A stretch of 64,000 nucleotides of DNA, from NCBI RefSeq assembly GCF_037176765.1, contig NC_090026.1, positions 127,056,252-127,120,251 of the forward strand, written 5' to 3'. Positions 12,094-21,877 of the stretch are shown here, piece by piece (positions within the stretch are counted from its first letter, which is position 1; each line of letters begins with the position of its first letter). The notes under the pieces were generated by a model that saw only the letters and a list, made by a program, of their open reading frames with translations, was not told the origin of the DNA and did no database searches. Both the position numbers and the translations under genes were made by a program. The DNA is from Anolis sagrei (lineage: Eukaryota; Chordata; Lepidosauria; Squamata; Anolidae).

Positions 12094-12839
12094 CAGTAGA
12101 GTCTTGCTTATCCAACCTTTGCTCATCCAACGTTCTGGATTATCCAATGCAGTCTGCCTCCTGCTCAGATCCACAGCTTTTTCAATACATTACGATGTTT
12201 TGGTGCTAAATTCGTCAATACAGTAATTACTACATAATGTTACTGTGTATTGAACTGTATTGCTTTTTCTATCAATTTATTGTAAAGCATGATGTTTTGG
12301 TGCTTCATATTAAAATCATAACATAATTTGATGTGGGTTGTTGTAGGTTTTTTCGGGCTATATGGCCATGGTCTAGAGGCATTCTCTCCTGACATTTCGC
12401 CTGCATCTATGGCAAGCATCCTCAGAGGTAGTGAGGTCTGTTGGAACTAGGAAAAGGGGTTCATATATCTGTGGAATGACCAGGGTGAGACAAAGGACTC
12501 TTGTCTGCTGGAGCTAGGTGTGAATGTTTCAACATTTGATGGCCTGACAGTGCCTGGAGCAAACTTTTGTTGAGAAGTGATTAGATGTCCTTGTTTGTTT
12601 CCTCTCTGTTGTTGTGCTGTTGCAATTTTAGAGTTTTTTAATACTGGTAGCCAGATTTTGTTCATTTTCATGGTTTCCTCCTTTCTGTTGAAATTTTCCA
12701 CATGCTTGTGTATTTGATTTAATTTGATAATTTGATAATTTGATGTTTAATAGGATTTTCCTTAATCCCTCCTTATTATACAACATTTTCGCTTATCCAA
12801 CGTTCTGTTGAACTGTTTATGTTGGATAAGACTCCATTG
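12094..12839. mobile_element. Tigger-like (Tc1/mariner) MITE, interrupted
   Basis: The left end is CAGTAGAGTCTTGCTTATCC and the right end is TTATGTTGGATAAGACTCCA then TTG, flanked by TA on both sides. A Penelope-like element is inserted at 12334-12734. No ORF. Confidence 0.8.
12334..12734 (-). mobile_element. Penelope-like element in Tigger-like MITE
   Basis: It begins TGGGTTGTTGTAGG. The minus strand reads [20 protein letters not shown], the conserved C-terminal segment of Penelope-type proteins as I recall it. Flanking duplications are ATAATTTGATG (12323-12333 and 12735-12745). Confidence 0.75.
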
Positions 12840-13158
12840 TAAGCCTGTATTTAGCTTTCTCTTTCCCTTCCAGGTGCCAGGACTAACCCTCCACTCTGCT
12901 TTCTGCCTGGAAGTAAGGCTGGATTGAATACTCCTTAGTCCAACTCCCTACATCCCTAATAATCCCCTCATTTTGCCTTCAAGATTTCTGTTTTATTTTC
13001 TAAACTGGAAAATAAATCACCTCTCAACAAAAGATTGCTCCAGGCATCAAATGCTAATCAAGGTGGTCAGTTGAAACATTCACACCTAGCTCCAGAAGAC
13101 AAGAGTTCTTTGTCCCACCCTGGTCATTCCACAGATGTATAAACCCATTTTCCTAGTT
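12827..13158 (+). repeat. Local duplication, copy A
   Basis: It starts TAAGACTC-ATTGTAAGCC at the edge of the Tigger-like MITE and runs through ordinary sequence into a truncated Penelope-like piece. It is near-identical over 300 bp to 13705-14048. Confidence 0.85.
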
Positions 13159-13159
13159 C

Positions 13160-13703
13160 ATAGAATCATAGAATCAAAGAGTTGGAAGAGACCTCATGGG
13201 CCATCTAGTCCAAGCCCCTGCCAAGAAGCAGGAATATTGCATTCAAATCACCCCTGACAGATGGCCATCCAGCCTCTGTTTAAAAGCTTCCAAAGAAGGA
13301 GCCTCCACCACACTCTGGGGCAGAGAGTTCCACTGCTGAACAGCTCTCACAGTCAGGAAGCTCTTCCTCATGTTCAGATGGAATCTCCTCTCTTGTAGTT
13401 TGAAGCCATTGTTCCGCATCCTAGTCTCCAAGGAAGCAGAAAACAAGCTTGCTCCCTCCTCCCTGTGGCTTCCTCTCACATATTTATACATGGCTATCAT
13501 ATCTCCTCTCAGCCTTCTCTTCTTCAGGCTAAACATGCCCAGTTCCCTAAGCCGCTCCTCATAGGGCTTGTTCTCCAGACCCTTGATCATTTTAGTCGCC
13601 CTCCTCTGGACACATTCCAGCTTGTCAATATCTCTCTTGAATTGTGGTGCCCAGAATTGGACACAATATTCCAGGTGTGGTCTAACCAAAGCAGAATAGA
13701 GAA
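13160..13703 (-). mobile_element. CR1 LINE 3' fragment between duplicate copies
   Basis: CR1 tail and C-terminus (148 codons open at 13689-13243: [20 protein letters not shown]). It lies exactly at the junction of the local duplication. Confidence 0.92.
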
Positions 13704-13704
13704 G

Positions 13705-14048
13705 TAAGACTCTATTGTAAGCCTGTATTTAGCTTTCTCCTTCTGTTCCAGGTGCCAGGACTCACCCTCCACTCTGCTTTCTGCCTGGAAGTAAGCAGGC
13801 TAGATTGAATGCTCCTTAGTCCAACTCCCTACATCCCTAATAATCCCCTCATTTTGCCTTCAAGATTTCTGTTTTATTTTCCAAACAGGAAAATAAATAC
13901 CTCTCAACAAAAGATTGCTCCAGGCACTGCCAGGCCATTAAATGCTAATCAAGGTGGTCAGTTGAAACATTCACACCTAGCTCCAGAAGGCAAGAGTCTT
14001 TTGTCCCACCCTGGTCATTCCACAGATATATAAACCCATTTTCCTCGT
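13705..14048 (+). repeat. Local duplication, copy B
   Basis: Repeats copy A starting from TAAGACTCTATTGTAAGCC, with a few substitutions and small indels; unlike A it continues into a fuller Penelope-like end. Confidence 0.85.
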
Positions 14049-14161
14049 TCCAACAGACCTCACTACCTCTGAGGATGCTTGCCATAGATGCAGGCGAAAC
14101 GTCAGGAGAGAATGCCTCTTGAACATGGCCATATAGCTCGAAAAAACCTACAACAACCCAG
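13890..14161 (+). mobile_element. Penelope-like element, 3' part
   Basis: CTCTCAACAAAAGATTGCTC, GAGGATGCTTGCCATAGATG and the end ACCTACAACAACCCA match the other copies. Confidence 0.75.
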
Positions 14162-14654
14162 GAAAATATGACTCCATTCTTCTTGCATTTGTCTGATTGA
14201 CGAATAGCATTTCAGTTTTCCATTTGCAACCCTGAATTCTCTCCCTTTGAGACTGAATCTGTCTCTATCCTCTATCAAACCCTAGCCTCCATTGCTGACA
14301 GATTTCCTTGATCTTCCCAAGATGAATGATAGAATGAGTTCTTTTTCTCTCTTAGTGCTTTTGTGCCCATGTGGTTTGATTTTATGCTATCTTATGTATA
14401 CCAGCGCCGCCTGCTGCTTAAATGGAAAATATACACAGGACAACTTGGTCCATTATCTTCAGGAAGTTCTCCCTAAGGTTCTGGAGGGGATTTGGGGAGG
14501 ATTGGGTATTTTAAAAATGTATTTTAATGGTATTTATTATATTTTAACCTAATCAACTCAGTATTATTTAACTGCTTTTTAGTTCTATTATTTGCTTGGT
14601 TTAAAATGGTGACCAAAGTGTGTGGCCACTTGAAGAGAAAGGCAGAATATCAAC
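14162..14654. other. Unassigned intergenic DNA
   Basis: I see no gene or clear repeat; the last 100 bp are A/T-rich. Confidence 0.3.
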
Positions 14655-14898
14655 CAGTGGTTCCCAATCTTTGGTCCGTGGACCACCAGTGGTCTGCAAG
14701 AACTAAAATATGGACCACGGCCTCATTGTTATCAGAAACTAGAGCTGATGCGATCTATCCAATACAATCTTCTGAATGAGCACCTCAAATAACCAAACCA
14801 AATCTAAAGTTAACCAAAAACTGAATCGTAGCCCTTTTGGTACTAAAGTTGTCCCTGGTCAAAGTAGTCTCTGGACAAAAAAAGGTTGGGAACCACTG
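14655..14898. mobile_element. Short hAT element (CAGTGGTTCCCAA ends)
   Basis: Ends are CAGTGGTTCCCAATCT and GGTTGGGAACCACTG, flanked by imperfect 8-mers ATATCAAC and ATGTAAAC. It is a deleted relative of 18372-18818 and 57392-57830. Confidence 0.75.
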
Positions 14899-14907
14899 AT
14901 GTAAACA

Positions 14908-14955
14908 AAGCAAATGAATGAATGAATGAATGAATGAATGAATGAATGAAGAAAT
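14908..14955 (+). repeat. (GAAT)n microsatellite
   Basis: About ten tandem GAAT units. Confidence 0.9.
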
Positions 14956-15159
14956 AAATAAATACAGTTTCGGTGGAATCTCTTTTCTCGCCATTTGCAT
15001 CCATTGCTCTGCCTCCTAATCTCTGGAACAGCAGAAAACAAGATTGTAGTCCCTTCCAATGTCAAGACTATATGGTTCTTCAAATCTCAGGATCTTCTAG
15101 GTCTTCTCAAAATGCACTGGACTCTCCAAAGCTTTAGGTGATCTTACTGCCTATTACAG

Positions 15160-16148
15160 GGAAAACCAGCTGATTCCTAATCCATCTAAAACACAGACGT
15201 GCTTTTCATCTTAAGAACAGACAAGCATCCCGAGCTCTGAGGATGAACTGGGAAGGAATCCCACTGGAGCATTGCAGCGCACCCAAATACATGGGAGTTA
15301 CCCTGGACTGTTCTCTGACTTACAAGAAGCACTGCCTGAATATCAAGCAAAAAGTGGACGCAGGAAACAATATCATATGAAAGCTGACTGGCACATCCTG
15401 GGGATCACAACCAGATACAGTAAAGACATCTGCCCTTGCGTTATGCATGCCCAGTGTGGAACACATCTCACCTCGCTAAAACAGTGGATGTGGCTCTTAA
15501 TGAGACATGCCGCATTATCACGGGGTGTCTGCGCCCTACACCACTGGAGAAATGACACTGTTTAGCTGGTACTGCTCCACCTGACATCCACCGGGAAGTA
15601 GCAACCAACAGTAAAAGGACCAAGGCAGTGACATCTCCAGCCCATCCCATTTGGATATCAGCCAGCACTCCAATGACTTAAATCAAGAAATAATTTTCTA
15701 AGATCTACAGAGATACTCTCTGGAACACCTCAGCAAGTGAGAGTCCAAAAGTGGCAGGCTAAAACTCAGAACGTCAATCAATGGCTGATACCAAATGAGA
15801 GACTCCCCACTGGGCACACAGAAAACTGGGCGACTTGAAAGGCGCTGAACAGACTGTGCTCTGGCACCACAAAATGCAGAGCCAAGCTTAAGAAATGGGG
15901 CTACAAAGTGGAATCCACGACATGCGAGTGTGGAGAAGAGCAAACCACAGCCCACCTACTACAATGCAGCCGGAGCCCTGCTACTTGCACAATGGAGGAC
16001 CTTCTTATACTAACACCAGAGGCACTCCAAGTGGCCAGATACTGGTCAAAGGACATTTAATAGAATGCCAAGTTTGCAAACTTTGTGTGTGTGTGTGTGT
16101 TTAATACAATATAACTGTTTGGTTCACTCCTGACATGATAAATAAATA
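15160..16148 (+). mobile_element. Unassigned jockey/I-like LINE, 3' third
   Basis: Plus-strand copy of the family at 10330-11385. It carries words such as GCATTGCAGCGCACCCAAAT and CATGCCGCATTATCACGGGG, and the tail is GACATGATAAATAAATA. A (GT)n run interrupts the 3' end at 16083-16101. Confidence 0.75.
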
Positions 16149-16877
16149 TTGGGCTTTTCTAATCAACTGACCAGTTTTAGTGCCTCAACAGAAGTCTTTT
16201 CTCTCACTTGTAGTATTCATGGATGCTTTCCAGTTTTTGCTCCTCATTCATGGAGAGAAAGCCTTCACATGTGAAACACAGCAACACTCAGGGAGATATG
16301 GCAAAACTACAACTCTCAGTATTCCTTAGCATTGATACCAAACTGCATTATATCTTCAGTGTAGATGCACCCTAAATCATGTTGGACATAAGAGACCATA
16401 TTCTCATCTACAAATCCCATATTCTCTCATATACAAATCACAACGCACAAGTAAATACAAAAAAGTAATTTACTCGTTTTATTCCAATCGCCTGTTAAGT
16501 ATATACATATTTACACTCATGCAAAAAAATTGATTTTACCAGAAATCCACTCTTTTCATTACAGTGCAAAAAACTCACTGCAAAAACAGCACCTCTTTTC
16601 CTACCAAGTATTGTTTTAAAAAATCGAATGTCTTTGGTTTAAAAATAAAGAAGGGCGGGAGGTTAAGATCTTAGTCTCTGGTCTTCTCTTCTTAAAGGGA
16701 TTCCACTTAGAATCCCAACGTACATTGTTTTTAAGCCAATGGCTTTCCTTACTAGATGTCCACGGCCCATTCCTTTCATTCAACTGGTTTTGTGGGAGAC
16801 CAAAGACCCAAGTATTTAAAAATATATCTGTACCCAAACACAATAAATATCAGGGGAAAGGTAAGAACAAAAAAAAG
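16149..16877. other. Unassigned intergenic DNA
   Basis: 16300-16375 is a MITE remnant (TTCAGTGTAGATGCACCCTA). Otherwise nothing recognised. Confidence 0.3.
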
Positions 16878-16889
16878 AGAATTGATATT

Positions 16890-17255
16890 GGGTTGTTGTA
16901 GGTTTTTTTGGGCTATATGGCCATGTTCTAGAGGCATTCTCTCCTGATGTTTCGCCTGCATCTATAGCAGTGGTCTCCAGGTGTTTTGGCCTACAACTCC
17001 CAGAAATCCTATCCAGTTTACCAGCTCTTAGGATTTCTGGGAGTTGAAGGCCAAAACACCTGGGGACCCACAGGTTGAGAACCACTGATCTATAGCAAGC
17101 ATCCTCAGAGGTAGTGAGGTTACTTTACTACCTCTGAGGATGCTTGCCATAGATGTAGGCGAAATGTCAGGAGAGAATGCCTCTAGAACATGGCCATATA
17201 GCCCGAAAAAAAAATCTACAACCCAGTGATTCTGGCCATGAAAGCCTTTGACAAT
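16890..17255. mobile_element. Palindromic Penelope-like insertion
   Basis: Inverted arms (TTGTTGTAGGTTTTTTTGGG ... CCCGAAAAAAAAATCTACAA) with the duplicated target AGAATTGATATT at 16878-16889 and 17256-17267. The right end reads GGCCATGAAAGCCTTTGACA. A hAT MITE sits inside. Confidence 0.85.
16968..17087. mobile_element. hAT MITE nested in Penelope-like insertion
   Basis: Ends CAGTGGTCTCC and GGTTGAGAACCACTG, with a perfect 8-bp duplication ATCTATAG (16960-16967, 17088-17095). Confidence 0.9.
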
Positions 17256-17267
17256 AGAATTGATATT

Positions 17268-17689
17268 TTTTCTTATCATTTTTGGAAGGCATAAAACACA
17301 ATGATTCCAACCACAACAAATATTTTTGAGTGTAGAAGACCCCATTTATCGAGCTAGATGAAAAAGCAGCCTCGGAGAAGTCAAGCGCAGTCCTAAGCAA
17401 ACATAAAACACAGGTTTCTGCATGTCTGAATGAACCTTTCCCCCTCCACTTGAGTTGAACCAGCTCCGTAATATCAAGGTTTCAAAAGGGAACTTCTGTG
17501 AGACTTCTGAGTGTATCAGATCAAAGCAAATGATGAGTAATCCATGCAGACCGCTTACACAAACGGATATTTGTTCCATTTTGTTCTAATAAACATGGAC
17601 TGAATAATTTCTTTTATTAAGCAAAACAGTTCTGCATCACTTTGGACAAGAGGAGTCTACGTGGAACAATGACAACAAACCAAAACAAT
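17268..17689. other. Unassigned intergenic DNA
   Basis: Nothing recognised. Confidence 0.3.
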
Positions 17690-17902
17690 GAGTGCGTTCG
17701 TTCCCAACTTATGTCCAACTTTACATCATTTCCAATCTGTAGACAGACTTATTACAGGAGTTTCCTAGCAAGATTAGTTCAAATGAGATTGGTCATTGCT
17801 TCCTTCATGGCAGACATCACCCAATGGGTTTCTATAGCCAGGTAGGGATTCGAATCCTGGCTTCCAGAGTCATAATCTAATGGTCAAATCACTACATCAT
17901 AC
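17690..17902 (-). mobile_element. tRNA-derived SINE, MIR-like
   Basis: The minus strand starts with a tRNA-like head (box-B-like GATTCGAATCCTGGC is visible on the plus strand) and carries GTCATTTGGAAATGATG-type words. Similar copies are at 19485-19680, 22110-22370 and 57272-57930. Confidence 0.6.
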
Positions 17903-18015
17903 TTTTGTGTGTGTGTGTCAGGAGCAACTTGAGAAACTGCAAGTCACTTCTGGTGTGAGAGAACTGGCTGTTTGCAAGGACGTTGCCCAGGGGATGCATA
18001 CTGGGAGGCAGTCGC
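17903..18015. repeat. Interspersed repeat (GTCAGGAGCAACTTGAGAAA type)
   Basis: It reads GTCAGGAGCAACTTGAGAAA and CTGGTGTGAGAGAACTGGC, which I recall as a common lizard dispersed repeat. The family is unclassified. Confidence 0.45.
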
Positions 18016-18170
18016 TCAACATTAAACTCTTACTATCCTTGATGTAAGAATAGAGATGATATAGTGAGATCCCTATCACTCAGTGATGTCCAACCTTTGG
18101 CCATCCTGGTGTTTTGGATTCCAGTTCCCAGAATTCCTGACTATTTCACAAGCTACCCATGGCTTTAGAA

Positions 18171-18292
18171 CAGGCATGGGCAAACTTCGACCCTCCAGGT
18201 GTTTTGGACTTCAACTCCCACCATTCCTAACAGCCTACCGGCTGGGAGTTGAAGTCCAAAACACCTGGAGGGTCAAAGTTTGCCCATGCCTG
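18171..18292. mobile_element. Palindromic hAT MITE
   Basis: CAGGCATGGGCAAACTTCGA at the left and GTTTGCCCATGCCTG at the right, flanked by CTTTAGAA and CTTTAGAG. It is almost a perfect hairpin. Confidence 0.9.
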
Positions 18293-18371
18293 CTTTAGAG
18301 TCTCAACCACCTGCCATAACTAAACCTGTATGCAGGGTACAGATGTCTACATCTGTTACATATATCTACAG

Positions 18372-18818
18372 CAGTGGTTTCCAACCTATGGTCCATGGAC
18401 CACCAGTGGTCCCCAAGAACAAAAATATGGTCTGCAGCCTCACCATTACAACACCACTGCCTCGAAAACACACAGCAATGAGAGCGACTGGTCTCAGGGA
18501 ACCCTCTTATAGTGCCAAGGCAATGAGGATGTCGGGAGGGGAGACGTTGACTACCCACGAAAGATGACTACTACCATATCAGCTCTAGATTATTAAATAT
18601 GGTTTTCTGTGGGCGAACAGATGGCAACTAATGGATGGCATATGTTCTGTATCAGAAACTAGAGCTGATGTGGTCTATCCAATGCAATTTTCTGAATCAG
18701 TACCCCAAATAGCCAAACCAAATCTAACATTGATCAAAAACGGATTCCGAACCCTTTTGGTACTAATGTTGGAGATGGTCCATGGTCAAAATGGTTCCCA
18801 AAAAGTTGGGAACTACAG
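18372..18818. mobile_element. hAT element (CAGTGGTTTCCAACC ends)
   Basis: Flanked by ATCTACAG (18364-18371) and ATCTGCAG (18819-18826). It is a longer relative of 14655-14898 and shares most of its length, reversed, with 57392-57830. Confidence 0.85.
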
Positions 18819-18992
18819 ATCTGCAGGGATCCCTCCTGGAAAAATTGTAGTTTACAGTGTTTCTTCTTGACCCATCAATGATACAAACCCATGGCTGTGG
18901 CCCTGTATGTGCGAGAAGTAGGTGCAAAGCTAGCATACTGGGCACAAAAGACATTACTGGAGGTTCATCACCAATACGAACCCTGTTAAAAC

Positions 18993-19317
18993 TTTCATAG
19001 AATCCTAGAGTTGGAAGAGACCTCATGGGCCATCCAGTCCAACCCCCTGCCAAGAAGCAGGAATATTGCATTCAAATCACCCCTGACAGATGGCCATCCA
19101 GACTCTGTTTAAAAGATTCCAAAGGAGCCTCCACCACACTCCGGGGCAGAGAGTTCCACTGATGAACGGCTCAGGAAGTCAGGAAGTTCTTCCTCATGTT
19201 CAGATGGAATCTCCTTTCTTGTAGTTTGAAGCCATTGTTCTGCGTCCTAGTCTCCAGGGAAGCAGAAAACAAGCTTGCTCCCTCCTCCCTGTGACTTCTT
19301 CTCACATATTTATTCAA
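18993..19317 (-). mobile_element. CR1 LINE 3' fragment
   Basis: CR1 tail and C-terminal codons on the minus strand. Confidence 0.9.
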
Positions 19318-19484
19318 GGCCTGAGACAAGAGGAAAACAGCTGAATTGTACAAGGAATTTCTGCTTGGACACTGCTCAAGATACCCTTTGTGTGGCTCTC
19401 CAAAACACTTGTTATTTTGTCTTTCCCACCAATCATTTCTGATACATATATGGGAATAGTCCATTATTCACTGCATGCAAACCT

Positions 19485-19680
19485 TGTTGTTGTTGTGTAC
19501 CTTCAAGTTGTTTCCAACTTATGGCGATCCTTAGGCAAACCCATCTTAGGTTTACTCAGAAAGATTTGTTCCAGGGTTTACCATGGCCTTCCTCTGAGAA
19601 TGAGATGGCAGCTTCAGTGGGCTTCTGTGGCCTAAGCTTCTCAGTCTTCGCCCAATGCTCAAATCACTACACCACACTAA
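19485..19680 (-). mobile_element. tRNA-derived SINE, MIR-like
   Basis: It opens with (TTG)n and CTTCAAGTTGTTTCCAACTT and ends AAATCACTACACCACACTA, the reversed tRNA-like head. Confidence 0.6.
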
Positions 19681-19809
19681 GGACCTCATCAAACTCAGTT
19701 TAAATCTGGTTGCTGCCTCCTGCAGAATTCTGGTGCTTGTGGTTTAGGGAGGGGGCTTTAAAATGCTCTGCCAGAAAGGTCTCGGGCCTCACTAAACTAC
19801 AAACCCCAG

Positions 19810-20497
19810 AAAGATCTTGGAGTCCTCATGGGGAGGAAGGGGATCATGAGCCAAGAATGTCATGCAGCAGCTAAAAAAGCCAATGAGATTTTGGCTTGCA
19901 TCAATAGGAGTCTAGTGTTTAGATCTAGGGAAGTCATGCTACTCCTCTATTCTGCCTTGGTCACACCACACCTGGAATCACACTGTGTCCAATTCTGGGC
20001 ACACAATTTAAGGGAGATGTTGACTCTAAGCTGGAATGTGTCCATAGGAGGGCGACTCAAATGATCAAGGGTCTGGAGAACAAGCCCTATGATGAGCGGC
20101 TTAAAGAGCTGGGCATGTTTAGCTTGCAGAAGAGAAGGCTGAGAGGGGACATGCTGAGGGCCATGGATCAAGATGTGAGGGGAACTCATAGGGAGGAGGG
20201 AGCAGGCTTGTTCTCTGCTGTCCTGGAGACTAAGACACAACAGAACAATGGTTTCAAACTACAAGAAAGGAGATTCCACCTGAACATGAGGAAGAGCTTC
20301 CTAAGTGTGAGAGCTGTTTAGCAGTGGAACTCTCTGCCTCCGAGTGTGGGGGAGGCTCCTTCTTTGGAGGCTTTTAAGCAGTGGCTGGATGGTCATCTGT
20401 CTGGGGAGCTTTGAATGCAATATTCCTGCTTCTTGGCAGAATGGGGTTGGACTGGATGGCCCATGAGGTCTCTTCCAACTCTATGGTTCTATGATTC
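19810..20497 (+). mobile_element. CR1 LINE 3' part
   Basis: It reads [20 protein letters not shown] to the CR1 tail at 20497, with frame shifts. Confidence 0.9.
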
Positions 20498-20668
20498 TAA
20501 CTCTCTCTCTGCCCCAGAGTGTGGTGGCGGATTCTTCTTTGGAGGCTTTCAAGCAGAGGACATCTGTCGGGGGTGCTCTGAATGTAATTTGTCTGCTTCT
20601 TTGCAGAATGGGGTTGGACTGGATGGCCCACAGGGTCTCTTCCAACTCTGTAATTCTATGAAATCTGC
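20498..20668 (+). mobile_element. Second CR1 3' scrap in tandem
   Basis: GCCCCAGAGTGTGGTGGCGG and the tail TCCAACTCTGTAATTCTATG repeat the CR1 end right after the preceding copy. Confidence 0.8.
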
Positions 20669-20670
20669 AG

Positions 20671-21676
20671 GACTCAGCAACCAGATTTAAGTGGATCCGC
20701 ACTCTAGTGTGATGAGGACCTCAGTCTCCGATTTGAAACAGATTACCATCATTCAAGAACCGGTGCAATGCCCCTAACACAGTTATGACGGCTATTTAAA
20801 ATTTTAAGTGAGTGAAGAAACATTGTGCCTCTAACTTTCAGGGTTGCAAAGGCGGACCGCACAGGCATCCAGGAGTGCAACTTAGGAATTGCTGTTCGGC
20901 AAGTTGAAGAGTTTACCAAAGATGCTTCAATGGCTACTGCTGAAGGATCGAGCTTCATCTTATCCAGTGCTTATCTTCATTTTAAAAGCCCTCTGCAAGC
21001 CAGCGCTGAAACCTTTGCAAGAGTGATTTCTCTTTTTTCCCAGCTGAGAGGAAATGGGTTAAAGGAAAAGAAAGGGGAAATTGAGGGCAGATTTGGGCAT
21101 TTTCCTGATTACCGCCAACTCCAGGCCTTTGGTGCTGTTGGCGTGTGGACTCCAATCCACCACCCTAAAATTATCCAAAAATTATCCAAAAAGGGGGGAA
21201 AAGGCTGCTGTCCCCTGGTTTTAAAGTCCTTCTCTCCCAGTAGGGCAGTTTTTCTCTCTCTGGCTTCATCCAGAGCTGATTGTATTTTTACAATCCTGCC
21301 CATGTTTGCCAAACAGGACAGGCAAGTTGGTTGTTCCTGCTGCAGCTTTCCTGTCATCTTCCCCAAAGTCCAGACCAGTATGGTGCTCATATTCATGAAA
21401 TCTCCACCCTGATTTCCCTCCTGGAGCAGGTAATTCAGCTCCTTGTGTAAGTTTTGTGCATCACACCTGTAAAGGGCTGGTGTGTAGAGGCTCTTGCCTT
21501 AAACCCAACACCATCATCATTCTGGTCCATTCTGTTGATATGAGTTCTGCTAAAACCCATAATCTTAACAGGAACGGGACTTCCGTATAATGGAAGCTAG
21601 CTGTGACAAGCCTTAAATACCCCTCCCAAACCCAAAGTTCTGACAAAACACATTTCCAGTTGCCTTATTTTCTTGT
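20671..21676. other. SEC22C 3' flank / probable 3'UTR with unexplained plus-strand ORF
   Basis: No known repeat is recognised here. On the minus strand it would be SEC22C 3'UTR. On the plus strand 20825-21412 reads open for 195 codons (starts MPLTFRVAKADRTGIQECNL), with no domain, signal peptide or family that I recognise. It may be chance. Confidence 0.4.
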
Positions 21677-21877
21677 TCATACTCCAAAATCTGGCTGTTT
21701 CTCTGCAACCTGCCGTGTTAGTATCTGATGGGAAGAAAAGGAAGCCACCCCGATGTGGAAGAGGATCTGCCAGATGTTCCTCAGTCCGTACAAATAAATG
21801 TTGCATAAACAGATCGTGACAAAAAGTATGAAGACCTTTATCTTCCTGGCTGAGCTGTAGAACAGGTAGAGATAGCA
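21677..21877 (-). CDS. SEC22C: SEC22C last coding exon (membrane spans 2-4 and C-terminus)
   Basis: The acceptor TTTTTCTGCAG|TGCTAT precedes [16 protein letters not shown] and the segment [14 protein letters not shown], ending in [13 protein letters not shown] and a stop at 21679-21677. Downstream (below 21677) is the 3'UTR. I see no AATAAA or ATTAAA on the minus strand down to about 20.7k, so the transcript end is not placed. Confidence 0.93.
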   Translation of the reverse strand, partial: CYLYLFYSSARKIKVFILFVTICLCNIYLYGLRNIWQILFHIGVASFSSHQILTRQVAEKQPDFGV

